Shown: in pieces, positions 51,313-59,851 of the stretch
How positions within the stretch are numbered: the first letter of the stretch is position 1
Layout of the letters: each line of letters starts with the position of its first letter
Assembly: GCF_900187445.1 (NCBI RefSeq)
Contig: NZ_FYEB01000008.1
Span: forward strand, 1-64,000
From: Pseudomonas sp. Irchel s3b2
GTDB taxonomy: Bacteria > Pseudomonadota > Gammaproteobacteria > Pseudomonadales > Pseudomonadaceae
DNA: 64,000 nt
Direction: 5' to 3'
Notes under the pieces: model-generated
Told to the model about the DNA's origin: nothing
Databases searched by the model: none
Seen by the model: only the letters and a program-made list of their open reading frames with translations
Position numbers and translations under genes: made by a program

Positions 51313-51318
51313 TGCCCG

Positions 51319-51346
51319 GCGCCCATCTCGCGATGGGCGCTTTTTT
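51319..51346 (+). terminator. Intra-operon terminator between aotJ and aotQ
   Basis: GCGCCCATC-TCGC-GATGGGCGC followed by TTTTTT. A perfect 9-bp stem, 7 nt after aotJ and 23 nt before the aotQ ATG. It would attenuate expression of the downstream genes. Confidence 0.88.
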
Positions 51347-51368
51347 CACCCGATCAGGTTGCTGATTT

Positions 51369-52097
51369 ATGTTCGAAAACCTATTACAAAGCCTGGGGCT
51401 TTCTGCCTTCAGCCTCCAGGGCTTCGGTCCGTTGCTGATGGAAGGCACCTGGATGACCATCAAATTATCGGTGTTGTCACTTTTGCTGGCCGTGTTGCTC
51501 GGCCTGCTGGGCGCCAGCGCCAAGCTGTCAAAAGTCAAACTGCTGCGGATACTGGCCCAGCTCTACACCACGCTGATTCGCGGGGTGCCCGACCTGGTGC
51601 TGATGCTGCTGATTTTCTACAGCCTGCAAACCTGGCTGACCTCGTTTACCGACTTCATGGAATGGGAATACATCGAGATCAACCCGTTCAGCGCCGGGGT
51701 CATCACCCTGGGCTTCATTTATGGCGCGTACTTCACCGAAACCTTCCGTGGCGCGATCCTCGCCGTACCGCGGGGCCAGGTCGAAGCCGCCACTGCCTAT
51801 GGCCTCAAACGCGGTCAGCGTTTTCGTATCGTGGTGTTTCCGCAAATGATGCGCTTCGCACTGCCGGGCATCGGCAACAACTGGATGGTGATGCTCAAGG
51901 CCACCGCGCTGGTTTCGATCATCGGTCTCGCCGACCTGGTCAAGGCCGCGCAGGACGCCGGTAAAAGCACCTATCAACTGTTCTACTTCCTGGTGCTGGC
52001 AGCCCTGATTTACCTGGTGATCACCAGCGCCTCCAACGTCGTCCTGCGCTGGCTCGAACGCCGCTACGCCGCTGGCTCCCGGGAGGCCGTACGATGA
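51369..52097 (+). CDS. aotQ: Arginine/ornithine ABC permease AotQ
   Basis: 242 residues, about five membrane helices, HisQ type. LMEGTWMTIKLSVLSLLLAV and the EAA loop EAATAYGLKRGQRFRIVVFP, with the AotQ-like LYTTLIRGVPDLVLMLLIFY, mark it as the inner-membrane permease subunit. Its stop overlaps aotM by four bases. Confidence 0.93.
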   Translation: MFENLLQSLGLSAFSLQGFGPLLMEGTWMTIKLSVLSLLLAVLLGLLGASAKLSKVKLLRILAQLYTTLIRGVPDLVLMLLIFYSLQTWLTSFTDFMEWEYIEINPFSAGVITLGFIYGAYFTETFRGAILAVPRGQVEAATAYGLKRGQRFRIVVFPQMMRFALPGIGNNWMVMLKATALVSIIGLADLVKAAQDAGKSTYQLFYFLVLAALIYLVITSASNVVLRWLERRYAAGSREAVR

Positions 52098-52804
52098 TCG
52101 AACTCTTGCAGGAATACTGGAGACCCTTCCTTTATACCGACGGCTATAACATCACTGGCCTGGCCATGACCATGTGGCTGCTCAGCGCTTCGATCTGCAT
52201 CGGTTTTGTAGTGTCGATCCCGCTGTCCATCGCCAGGGTTTCGCCCAAGGTCTACATCCGCTGGCCGGTGCAATTTTACGTCTACCTGTTCCGGGGGACG
52301 CCGCTGTATATCCAGCTGCTGATTTTCTACACCGGCATCTACAGCCTGGCGGCCGTGCGCGCCCAGCCAGTCCTCGATGCGTTCTTTCGCGATGCGATGA
52401 ACTGCACGATCCTGGCGTTCGCCCTGAACACATGCGCCTACACCACGGAGATCTTCGCCGGGGCGATTCGCAGCATGGCGCATGGTGAAGTCGAAGCGGC
52501 CAAGGCCTACGGTCTGTCAGGCTGGAAGCTCTATGCCTACATCATCATGCCGTCGGCCCTGCGACGCTCGTTGCCTTATTACAGCAACGAAGTGATTCTG
52601 ATGCTGCACTCGACCACCGTGGCGTTCACCGCAACTATCCCGGATGTCTTGAAAGTCGCTCGCGATGCGAACTCTGCGACTTTCCTGACATTCCAGTCAT
52701 TCGGCATCGCCGCACTGATCTACCTGACCGTTACTTTTGCACTGGTCGGCCTGTTCCGCCTCGCCGAACGCCGATGGCTGGCCTTCCTCGGGCCGACTCA
52801 CTAG
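52094..52804 (+). CDS. aotM: Arginine/ornithine ABC permease AotM
   Basis: 236 residues, HisM type: YNITGLAMTMWLLSASICIG, FYVYLFRGTPLYIQLLIFYT, the EAA loop EVEAAKAYGLSGWKLYAYII, SALRRSLPYYSNEVILMLHS. It is the partner permease of AotQ. The coding region overlaps aotQ (ATGA) and is followed after 12 nt by aotO. Confidence 0.93.
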   Translation: MIELLQEYWRPFLYTDGYNITGLAMTMWLLSASICIGFVVSIPLSIARVSPKVYIRWPVQFYVYLFRGTPLYIQLLIFYTGIYSLAAVRAQPVLDAFFRDAMNCTILAFALNTCAYTTEIFAGAIRSMAHGEVEAAKAYGLSGWKLYAYIIMPSALRRSLPYYSNEVILMLHSTTVAFTATIPDVLKVARDANSATFLTFQSFGIAALIYLTVTFALVGLFRLAERRWLAFLGPTH

Positions 52805-52816
52805 GACAATTCGTTC

Positions 52817-53935
52817 ATGCGCCACCAGATTCATGACCTGCTGGCCCCGCTGCCGGGGACCGTGCGACAGATTCACAGCTTCCATTTCGGCCCGCCGTCG
52901 GCCAAAGGCAAGATCTACATACAGTCCTCCCTGCATGCCGATGAACTGCCCGGCATGCTGGTGGCCTGGCACCTCAAGCAACGTCTGGCGGAGCTGGAAG
53001 CCGCTGGCCGGCTGCGCAGCGAAATCGTGCTGGTGCCCGTGGCCAACCCGGCCGGCCTGGAACAGGTGTTGATGGACGTGCCACTGGGCCGTTACGAGCT
53101 GGAAAGCGGGCAGAATTTCAATCGCTGGTTCGTCGACTTGAGTGAAGAAGTCGGCAACGAGATCGAAGGCCTGCTCGGCGACGATCCGCAACGTAACCTC
53201 GAACTGATCCGCGACAGCCTGCGCAAGGCGTTGGCAAAGCAAACTGCCAGCACCCAACTGCAATCCCAACGCCTGACCCTGCAACGACTGGCCTGCGATG
53301 CAGACATGGTGCTGGACCTGCATTGCGATTTCGAAGCCGTGGCGCACCTTTACACCACGCCCGAGGCCTGGCCGCAGGTCGAGCCGCTGGCGCGCTACAT
53401 TGGTTCCGAAGCCAGCCTGCTGGCTACCGATTCGGGTGGCCAATCGTTCGATGAATGCTTCACCCTGCTCTGGTGGCAATTGAAAGAGCGCTTCGGCGAG
53501 CAGTTCGAAATTCCGCTGGGCAGTTTTTCAGTCACCGTCGAATTGCGCGGCCAGGGTGACGTCAACCACCCGCTGGCCAGCCTCGATTGTCAGGCGCTGA
53601 TCGATTATCTGATTCACTTCGGCGCGATTGCCGGTGAGCCGGCGCCATTACCGGCACTGCCCTACCCGGCCACGCCGCTGGCCGGCGTTGAACCGGTGGC
53701 GACACCCGTGGGCGGATTGCTGGTGTTCACTGCCTTACCCGGGGAATACCTGGAGGCAGGGCAACTGATCGCCGAAGTCATCGACCCGATCAATGATCGC
53801 GTCACCCCAGTTCATTGCACCGCCGCCGGGCTGATGTACGCCCGTTCACTGCGGCGTATGGCCACTGCCGGCATGGTGATCGCCCACGTCGCGGGCACCG
53901 AAGCCTATCGCAGCGGCTACCTACTTTCGCCTTGA
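52817..53935 (+). CDS. aotO: AotO, M14-like succinylglutamate desuccinylase/aspartoacylase family protein
   Basis: 372 residues with zinc-binding motifs of the AstE/aspartoacylase (M14) family: QSSLHADELPGMLVAWHL (His-x-x-Glu) and MVLDLHCDFEA (His). The GLEQV region and the C-terminal ~90 residues (GVEPVATPVGGLLVFTALPG) form a lipoyl-like domain. In P. aeruginosa the same gene lies between aotM and aotP, with unclear role. It may process acylated amino acids. GGACAATTCGTTC precedes the ATG. Confidence 0.88.
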   Translation: MRHQIHDLLAPLPGTVRQIHSFHFGPPSAKGKIYIQSSLHADELPGMLVAWHLKQRLAELEAAGRLRSEIVLVPVANPAGLEQVLMDVPLGRYELESGQNFNRWFVDLSEEVGNEIEGLLGDDPQRNLELIRDSLRKALAKQTASTQLQSQRLTLQRLACDADMVLDLHCDFEAVAHLYTTPEAWPQVEPLARYIGSEASLLATDSGGQSFDECFTLLWWQLKERFGEQFEIPLGSFSVTVELRGQGDVNHPLASLDCQALIDYLIHFGAIAGEPAPLPALPYPATPLAGVEPVATPVGGLLVFTALPGEYLEAGQLIAEVIDPINDRVTPVHCTAAGLMYARSLRRMATAGMVIAHVAGTEAYRSGYLLSP

Positions 53936-53948
53936 GGATGCATGCCCC

Positions 53949-54713
53949 ATGTACAAACTGACCATTGAAGGCCTGCATAAAAGCTATGGCGATCATCAGG
54001 TGCTCAAAGGCGTTTCGCTCAAGGCCAAAACCGGCGACGTCATCAGCCTGATCGGCGCCAGCGGCTCAGGCAAAAGCACCTTTTTACGCTGCATCAATTT
54101 TCTCGAGCAACCCAACGACGGCGCCATGACCATGGACGGCCAGCCGATCCGCATGATCCACGACCGTCATGGAATGCGCGTCGCCGATGACAATGAACTG
54201 CAACGAATCCGCACCCGCCTGGCCATGGTGTTCCAGCATTTCAACCTGTGGAGCCACATGACGGTGCTGGAGAACATCACCATGGCCCCTCGCCGGGTGC
54301 TCGGTTGCAGCAAGAAAGAGGCCGAAGACCGTGCCCGACGCTACCTCGACAAGGTGGGCCTCTCGGCACGCGTGGCGGATCAGTACCCTGCGTTCCTTTC
54401 GGGCGGCCAGCAACAACGGGTAGCCATTGCCCGCGCACTGGCCATGGAACCGGAAGTCATGCTGTTCGACGAACCGACCTCGGCGCTCGACCCGGAACTG
54501 GTGGGCGAGGTGCTCAAGGTCATCCAGGGCCTGGCCGAAGAAGGCCGGACCATGATCATGGTCACCCACGAAATGAGCTTTGCCCGCAAGGTATCGAGCC
54601 AGGTGCTGTTCCTGCACCAGGGTCTGGTGGAAGAAGAAGGTGCGCCGGAAGATGTGCTGGGCAATCCGAAGAGTGAACGGCTGAAGCAGTTCCTCAGCGG
54701 TAACCTCAAGTAA
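53949..54713 (+). CDS. aotP: Arginine/ornithine ABC ATPase AotP
   Basis: 254 residues, HisP type: Walker A GASGSGKST (about residue 38), Q-loop FQHFNLWSHMTVLENI, signature LSGGQQQRVAIARALAM, Walker B VMLFDEPTSALDPE and switch His VTHEMSFARKV. It energises the AotQM permease. It ends the operon. In P. aeruginosa argR follows immediately, but here a REP pair comes instead. Confidence 0.93.
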   Translation: MYKLTIEGLHKSYGDHQVLKGVSLKAKTGDVISLIGASGSGKSTFLRCINFLEQPNDGAMTMDGQPIRMIHDRHGMRVADDNELQRIRTRLAMVFQHFNLWSHMTVLENITMAPRRVLGCSKKEAEDRARRYLDKVGLSARVADQYPAFLSGGQQQRVAIARALAMEPEVMLFDEPTSALDPELVGEVLKVIQGLAEEGRTMIMVTHEMSFARKVSSQVLFLHQGLVEEEGAPEDVLGNPKSERLKQFLSGNLK

Positions 54714-54722
54714 CCCACTCCC

Positions 54723-54814
54723 CTGTAGGAGCGAGCTTGCTCGCGAAGACGGCGGTACAGTCAACATTGATGTCGCCTGATACACCGCTTTCGCGAGCAA
54801 GCTCGCTCCTACAG
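54723..54814. repeat. REP inverted pair (REPIN)
   Basis: CTGTAGGAGCGAGCTTGCTC and inverted GAGCAAGCTCGCTCCTACAG arms, spacer about 45 bp, directly after the aot operon. Confidence 0.88.
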
Positions 54815-54863
54815 GAATTTCGCTTAACTGACTGGCATTGGGCCATTCATTTTCGGCAGCAGG

Positions 54864-55073
54864 TCAGGCGACTGGCGCGGGTGGCGGCTCATCCGGAAGA
54901 GTGGGCTCTCCGGGTTCTGTCGGCTGTTCATTGGGGGTATCAGGATCAGGCTGACCGGGGATGCCCCCTGCCATGCTGACTGGCGGATGTGCCAACAAGG
55001 ACCAGGCCAGCATGCCAACCTGATTGGGCTCAAGCCTTGCCAGTTCGGCAGTTATTCGTGGATCGATCTTCAT
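54864..55073 (-). CDS. Small Pro-rich hypothetical protein
   Basis: 69 residues from ATG 55073, backed by AGGAG seven bases upstream. The first 35 residues have a short amphipathic segment (ITAELARLEPNQVGMLAWSL); the rest is Pro/Glu/Asp-rich (GQPDPDTPNEQPTEPGEPTL) and likely disordered. No known family. A longer frame to 55253 is open, but the strong RBS decides for this start. It lies 107 nt downstream of dcd on the same strand. Confidence 0.7.
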   Translation of the reverse strand: MKIDPRITAELARLEPNQVGMLAWSLLAHPPVSMAGGIPGQPDPDTPNEQPTEPGEPTLPDEPPPAPVA

Positions 55074-55180
55074 GAAGCACTCCTGAGCGATGGCCCGATC
55101 CGCCTTGCGCGAATCGGAGCAGTACACCCCATAGAGTGTACGCCCGCTCAGGAATTCCAACGATTTGTCAGACGGCTGAC

Positions 55181-55747
55181 TCAGGTACGCGGCAAGGTCA
55201 CGCCACGCTGGCCCTGGTACTTGCCGCCACGGTCCTTGTAGGAGACTTCGCACTCTTCGTCCGACTCAAGGAACAACATCTGCGCCACGCCTTCGTTCGC
55301 GTAGATTTTCGCCGGCAGATTGGTGGTGTTGGAGAACTCCAGGGTCACGTGACCTTCCCACTCAGGCTCGAGCGGCGTGACGTTGACGATGATGCCGCAA
55401 CGCGCGTAGGTGCTTTTACCCAGGCAAATGGTCAATACGTTACGCGGGATGCGGAAGTATTCGACGGTGCTGGCCAGAGCGAAGGAGTTCGGCGGAATGA
55501 TGCACACGTCGCTGTGGATGTCGACGAAGCTGCCAGCATCGAAGTTTTTCGGGTCGACGATCGCCGAATTGATGTTGGTAAACACCTTGAAGTGATTGGT
55601 GCAACGCACATCGTAGCCGTAGCTGGACACGCCGTAGGAGATCACACGGCTATCGTCGCTACCGCGCACCTGACGCTCGACGAAAGGCTCGATCATGCCG
55701 TGTTCCTGCGCCATGCGGCGAATCCACTTGTCCGATTTGATGCTCAT
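55181..55747 (-). CDS. dcd: dCTP deaminase
   Basis: 188 residues, the normal length for Dcd. Conserved motifs: MSIKSDKWIRRMAQEHGMIE, SYGVSSYGYDVRCTNHFKVF (nucleotide loop), LASTVEYFRIPRNV with the catalytic Glu, and AQMLFLES. It converts dCTP to dUTP in the cytoplasm, feeding dTMP synthesis. The ATG has AGGACAC upstream. It shares the strand with the small Pro-rich gene downstream. Confidence 0.96.
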   Translation of the reverse strand: MSIKSDKWIRRMAQEHGMIEPFVERQVRGSDDSRVISYGVSSYGYDVRCTNHFKVFTNINSAIVDPKNFDAGSFVDIHSDVCIIPPNSFALASTVEYFRIPRNVLTICLGKSTYARCGIIVNVTPLEPEWEGHVTLEFSNTTNLPAKIYANEGVAQMLFLESDEECEVSYKDRGGKYQGQRGVTLPRT

Positions 55748-56101
55748 GGCGGGTGTCCTGAATAGCGAGGTGGAAAAATTCTGTCCGGCATCTTACCGGG
55801 CAGGCGCTCCGGGTTCAAAGTCCGGGAAACAATTCTCGACGATCCCCCATGAATTCCGGGCCTTCACCGCTATTCGATGCACCGTCAGTCATGAAAACAG
55901 AGAAACCTTCGCAAGAACCATTGGCACGTTCCGGAAAAAGGGTTAAGGTGGCGCCACTGTGCTGCTTGTGTCACTGAGAATCTCTACACGATATGTTGAA
56001 TTTCGATCCAACCATCTACAAGAATTTTTCCTGCTCTTTGCACTCAGTCTCGGCCAGGGTTCTTCCTGCGTCGCAGTTATCTTTGTTCAAGGAGTTACAC
56101 C

Positions 56102-56311
56102 ATGTCTAATCGCCAAACCGGTACCGTTAAGTGGTTCAACGATGAAAAAGGCTTCGGCTTCATCACTCCACAATCCGGTGACGACCTGTTCGTTCACTTC
56201 AAAGCTATCCAATCCGACGGCTTCAAAAGCCTGAAAGAAGGCCAACAGGTTTCTTTCATCGCTACCCGCGGTCAGAAAGGCATGCAAGCTGAAGAAGTTC
56301 AAGTTATCTAA
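56102..56311 (+). CDS. CspA-family cold-shock protein
   Basis: 69 residues: TVKWFNDEKGFGFITPQSGD carries RNP1 (KGFGFI), and DLFVHFKAI carries RNP2 (LFVHF), with the usual aromatic surface for single-stranded RNA binding. RNA chaperone. AAGGAG precedes the ATG. The long gap upstream (354 bp from dcd) probably holds a long 5' leader, as is usual for csp genes. No cold box could be confirmed by eye. Confidence 0.95.
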   Translation: MSNRQTGTVKWFNDEKGFGFITPQSGDDLFVHFKAIQSDGFKSLKEGQQVSFIATRGQKGMQAEEVQVI

Positions 56312-56328
56312 CTTGTAACTGCTTTAGT

Positions 56329-56362
56329 AAAAAGCCCCGCCCTTAAAAGCGGGGCTTTTTTG
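56329..56362 (+). terminator. Terminator of the cold-shock gene
   Basis: AAAGCCCCGC-CCTTAAAA-GCGGGGCTTT followed by T-run: a 10-bp stem, 17 nt past the stop. Confidence 0.92.
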
Positions 56363-56424
56363 TGTCTGTGTGTTTTACATGGACAACAAAAGATCGCAGC
56401 GCTCGGCGCGTCGTTCACGGCATC

Positions 56425-56507
56425 TGTAGGAGCTGGCTTGCCAGCGAAGACGGCCTCACGTCATGCAGCGCCGATGAAAACGCCTTCGCCGGCAAGCCGG
56501 CTCCTAC
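56425..56507. repeat. REP inverted pair (REPIN)
   Basis: TGTAGGAGCTGGCTTGCCAG and inverted GCCGGCAAGCCGGCTCCTAC arms with spacer, close in sequence to the pair at 22330-22412. It lies between the csp terminator and the DUF481 gene. Confidence 0.87.
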
Positions 56508-56579
56508 GGGGGTTCGCGGCGTTCACGGTTTCTGTAGCTGCCGCAGGCTCGGGCCGCGTTCGGACGATTTTTTGGCGAC

Positions 56580-57587
56580 TTACCAGGTCACGCCAAACCC
56601 TGCGGTGTATCGGGTCTTGCGCAGGTCAGCCTCATCGCTACCGCTGATGATATCTTTCTCGGCCTTAAGGTTCAGCGACGCCCAATCGGTGACTTTGTAG
56701 CGCAGCCCAACCTCGGCATCGAGTGCGTAATCCGCCACGCCCGACAGCGGCTTGCCGACCTCACCATTGGTGAAGAACTCGACCTTCTTGCCGACCAGGT
56801 AGCGGTTGTAGTCCCACTTCATCGCCAGCGAATAGAAGTTTTTCTTTCCGCCATCGGAGAATTCATAGTCCGTGCGGTTAAGCAGCGAGCCCAGGGAAAA
56901 GGCGCCCAGCTCGTTATCCCAGAATTGATAACCGGGACCGGTCCCCACGGTGCGCTGACGAGAGAGCTCTTCGACCTTGTCGCGCTTATAGTTCAAACGA
57001 CCTTGCCAGAACCATTTCTCGGTCAGAAAACGGTCGAGAGCGTACTCAGCCCGCCAATTATCCGTGGTAACCACGTCATCCTGGAATTCGCGGTTGTACT
57101 CGCCTTCTGCCGTGTGGCGCCATCTACCATGGCGCGCACTGGTCTTGAAGTCGACGTCATAGTCATCAGTGTCTTTTTCTGCACGCTGGTAATCCAGCGC
57201 CAGATCGACATGCCCCTTCAACACCAAATCCTCGACCACCGGTTTGGGCTTGAGCATCTGCTGGATGCTCGCCAGCTCCACCGTCTTGGGTGCGTCACCA
57301 TTGGCCAGAGTGACCTTGCCGTCTTCCGCCGCGTGCAGTGACTTGGCCACCTCGCCGCTGTAGGCATCCTGCTTGACCAGCATATGCTGATCACTCTCCA
57401 GGGTTTTTACCTTGTTCCAATCGATCGGCACTGCACCGGCGTACTCGGTTTCTACCAGCAGCTTGCCACCATCGAACAGAATGATCTTGCCGCTCAATTT
57501 GTCACCGTTTTTCAACCAGACGGTATCGGCGAGCAAGGGAGTGGAAGCACTGACGACAGCGAGGCACAGCAAGGTTCTGGACAACAT
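56580..57587 (-). CDS. DUF481 outer-membrane protein
   Basis: 335 residues with a signal peptide (LLCLAVVSASTPLLA). An N-terminal segment (DTVWLKNGDKLSGKIILFDG), then a DUF481 beta-barrel region with alternating aromatic strands (RHGRWRHTAEGEYNREFQDD, RLNYKRDKVEELSRQRTVGT) and C-terminal RYTAGFGVTW ending in an aromatic residue, as typical for outer-membrane barrels. Family members (YdiY) are salt-induced in E. coli. The function is unknown. Confidence 0.85.
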   Translation of the reverse strand: MLSRTLLCLAVVSASTPLLADTVWLKNGDKLSGKIILFDGGKLLVETEYAGAVPIDWNKVKTLESDQHMLVKQDAYSGEVAKSLHAAEDGKVTLANGDAPKTVELASIQQMLKPKPVVEDLVLKGHVDLALDYQRAEKDTDDYDVDFKTSARHGRWRHTAEGEYNREFQDDVVTTDNWRAEYALDRFLTEKWFWQGRLNYKRDKVEELSRQRTVGTGPGYQFWDNELGAFSLGSLLNRTDYEFSDGGKKNFYSLAMKWDYNRYLVGKKVEFFTNGEVGKPLSGVADYALDAEVGLRYKVTDWASLNLKAEKDIISGSDEADLRKTRYTAGFGVTW

Positions 57588-57753
57588 AAGCGAATCGAAG
57601 GCTCAACATTGCGAAAAAAAGTCGGCATTATCCATAGGAATAAGGCCCGGACAAGGACTGACCCGACTATTACTATTGAGTTCATTTCTCAACGGGCAAT
57701 CCAGGATTTACTCTACGAACGGTCAATGCGCATTTTTTCAGGAAGCCCGGGAC

Positions 57754-58107
57754 GTGACCGACTCAACCGCTGAAACCGAAAGCGCGGCGCAAATCCGACG
57801 CACGGCGCTCTACCTGACTCTGGCACAAGTGCCCGAGGGTAAAGTCGTGAGTTACGGCCAGCTTGCCGAGCTGGCGGGACTGGGGCGTGCCGCTCGCTGG
57901 GTCGGGCGAACGCTCAGCCAACTGCCCGGGGACACCAAATTACCCTGGCACCGGGTGCTGGGTGCCGGCGGTCGGATCAGCCTGCCTGTGGGCAGCCCTT
58001 CGGGGGATGAACAACGGGCCCGATTGCGCATGGAAGGCGTCAGTATCCTGAATAATCGTGTTGATATTCAGCGCCATGGCTGGCGCCCGGTAGAGCACAG
58101 CGGTTAG
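57754..58107 (+). CDS. Alkyltransferase-like (ATL) MGMT-family protein
   Basis: 117 residues from GTG 57754 (AGGA ten bases upstream). The MGMT-like DNA-binding core reads VPEGKVVSYGQLAELAGLGR then AARWVGRTLSQ, but the active-site PCHRV is PWHRV. Cys replaced by Trp is the ATL signature: such proteins bind O6-alkylguanine and flag it for nucleotide excision repair without transferring the alkyl group. The N-terminal domain of Ada/Ogt is absent. Confidence 0.9.
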   Translation: MTDSTAETESAAQIRRTALYLTLAQVPEGKVVSYGQLAELAGLGRAARWVGRTLSQLPGDTKLPWHRVLGAGGRISLPVGSPSGDEQRARLRMEGVSILNNRVDIQRHGWRPVEHSG

Positions 58108-58151
58108 AGTGCGCGCTTTGTTTCCGTAATTCTTGAGGCAGACTCCAGCCC

Positions 58152-59711
58152 ATGCCCCGTAAAACCTGGCGCGCCGCGCTCGCCGCCTATGCCAGCCCCT
58201 CGACTCTCGTGTTGTTGCTGCTTGGTTTCGCCGCCGGCCTGCCCTACATGCTGGTGTTTTCGACGCTTTCAGTCTGGCTGCGTGAAGCGGGTGTGGCCCG
58301 CGAAACCATCGGCTATGCAAGCCTGATCGGCCTGGCCTATGCCTTTAAATGGGTCTGGTCGCCGCTGCTCGACCAATGGCGCCTGCCACTGCTCGGCAAG
58401 CTTGGTCGACGACGCTCGTGGCTGGTGCTGTCCCAGGCGCTGGTGATTCTCGGCCTGATCGGCATGGGCTTCTGCGACCCACAGAAGCACCTGTCCTGGC
58501 TGATCGCCATTGCCGTGGTCGTAGCCTTCGCCTCAGCGACGCAAGACATCGCTGTCGACGCCTATCGCCTGGAAATTGCCGACGACACCCGACAGGCCGC
58601 GCTGGCGGCCAGCTATATGGCCGGTTATCGGGTCGCCGCCCTGTTGGCGACGGCCGGCGCATTGTTCTTCGCCGAAGGCTTCGGCTCCACCGGCTTCAAC
58701 TACAAGCATGCGGCGTGGGCCGGCACCTACGTGCTATTCGGCGTATTGATGATCCCGGCGCTGCTGACCAGCCTGTTCATGCGCGAACCGCCAGTACCGC
58801 TACGCACTCAATTGCAGGCCGGACGCTACAGCTTTGCGCACCAATTGGCGTCGGTGTTCGTGTTGATCGTGCTACTAGTATCCGTACCGGCCTTGTTCAC
58901 CCAGCTCTATAACACGGACTTCGCCAGCGTACTGTTCGAAGGCGTCAGCGTGCTCGACCTGTTGCTCGAAGACCGTGCGTTCCTGCGGGCGATCCTCTAT
59001 ATCACGCTAACTGGCCTGTGCTTGTCGGCCATGGGTCGCCGTGGCTTGGCTCCGGTGCTGACACCGGTTAACGACTTCATCCTGCGTTACCGCTGGCAAG
59101 CCCTGCTGCTGCTCGGACTGATCGCCACCTATCGAATGTCCGATACGGTCATGGGCGTGATGGCCAACGTGTTCTACATCGATCAGGGATTCACCAAGGA
59201 TCAGATTGCCAGCGTCAGCAAGATTTTCGGCCTGATCATGACGCTGGTCGGCGCCGGCATGGGTGGCTTGCTGATCGTGCGTTTCGGCATCCTGCCCATT
59301 CTGTTTATCGGCGGTGTTTCATCGGCCGCGACCAATCTGCTATTCCTGATGCTGACAGACATGGGCGCCAATCTGCAGATGCTGGTCGTCACCATCTCGC
59401 TGGATAACTTCAGCTCCGGCCTGGCGACTTCGGCGTTCGTCGCTTACCTGTCAAGCCTGACCAACCTCAAGTTCTCCGCCACCCAATACGCCCTGCTAAG
59501 CTCGATCATGCTCCTGCTGCCCCGCCTGATCGGCGGCTACTCAGGGGTCATGGTGGAAAAATTCGGATATCACCATTTCTTCTTGATCACCGCCCTGCTG
59601 GGCGTTCCGACGTTGCTATTGATCGCCCTGCACTGGTTCCAGGAAAACCGCCGCGCAGGTCCGACACCAACGCCGGAATCGACTCAGACCCCGGTCGCGG
59701 AAGAGTCGTAG
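58152..59711 (+). CDS. ampG: AmpG-family muropeptide permease
   Basis: 519 residues, MFS topology with about 14 hydrophobic segments. AmpG hallmarks are LLLLGFAAGLPYMLVFSTLS and AYAFKWVWSPLLDQWRLPLL, followed by RRSWLVLSQ and SATQDIAVDAYRLEI. It imports anhydro-muropeptides for cell-wall recycling and thereby affects AmpR/ampC induction. ATG 58152 follows an AGGC-type RBS. A GC-rich hairpin without T-run lies after the stop. Confidence 0.92.
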   Translation: MPRKTWRAALAAYASPSTLVLLLLGFAAGLPYMLVFSTLSVWLREAGVARETIGYASLIGLAYAFKWVWSPLLDQWRLPLLGKLGRRRSWLVLSQALVILGLIGMGFCDPQKHLSWLIAIAVVVAFASATQDIAVDAYRLEIADDTRQAALAASYMAGYRVAALLATAGALFFAEGFGSTGFNYKHAAWAGTYVLFGVLMIPALLTSLFMREPPVPLRTQLQAGRYSFAHQLASVFVLIVLLVSVPALFTQLYNTDFASVLFEGVSVLDLLLEDRAFLRAILYITLTGLCLSAMGRRGLAPVLTPVNDFILRYRWQALLLLGLIATYRMSDTVMGVMANVFYIDQGFTKDQIASVSKIFGLIMTLVGAGMGGLLIVRFGILPILFIGGVSSAATNLLFLMLTDMGANLQMLVVTISLDNFSSGLATSAFVAYLSSLTNLKFSATQYALLSSIMLLLPRLIGGYSGVMVEKFGYHHFFLITALLGVPTLLLIALHWFQENRRAGPTPTPESTQTPVAEES

Positions 59712-59729
59712 ACTCTTTTCAGGAAACAT

Positions 59730-59761
59730 CGCAGAGGGCGAGCAGATTCTCGCCCTCTGCG
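59730..59761 (+). terminator. Perfect 13-bp hairpin after ampG
   Basis: CGCAGAGGGCGAG-CAGATT-CTCGCCCTCTGCG, 18 nt after the ampG stop. It lacks a T-run, so it may be an mRNA-stabilising hairpin or a weak terminator. Confidence 0.55.
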
Positions 59762-59851
59762 ACACAGCCGGCCGCACTCCTGTACGCCAGCAGATCTCGC
59801 CCGTACAATGTTCCGTCATTTCTCGTCATCAGCAACCGACAACGGCCAACC

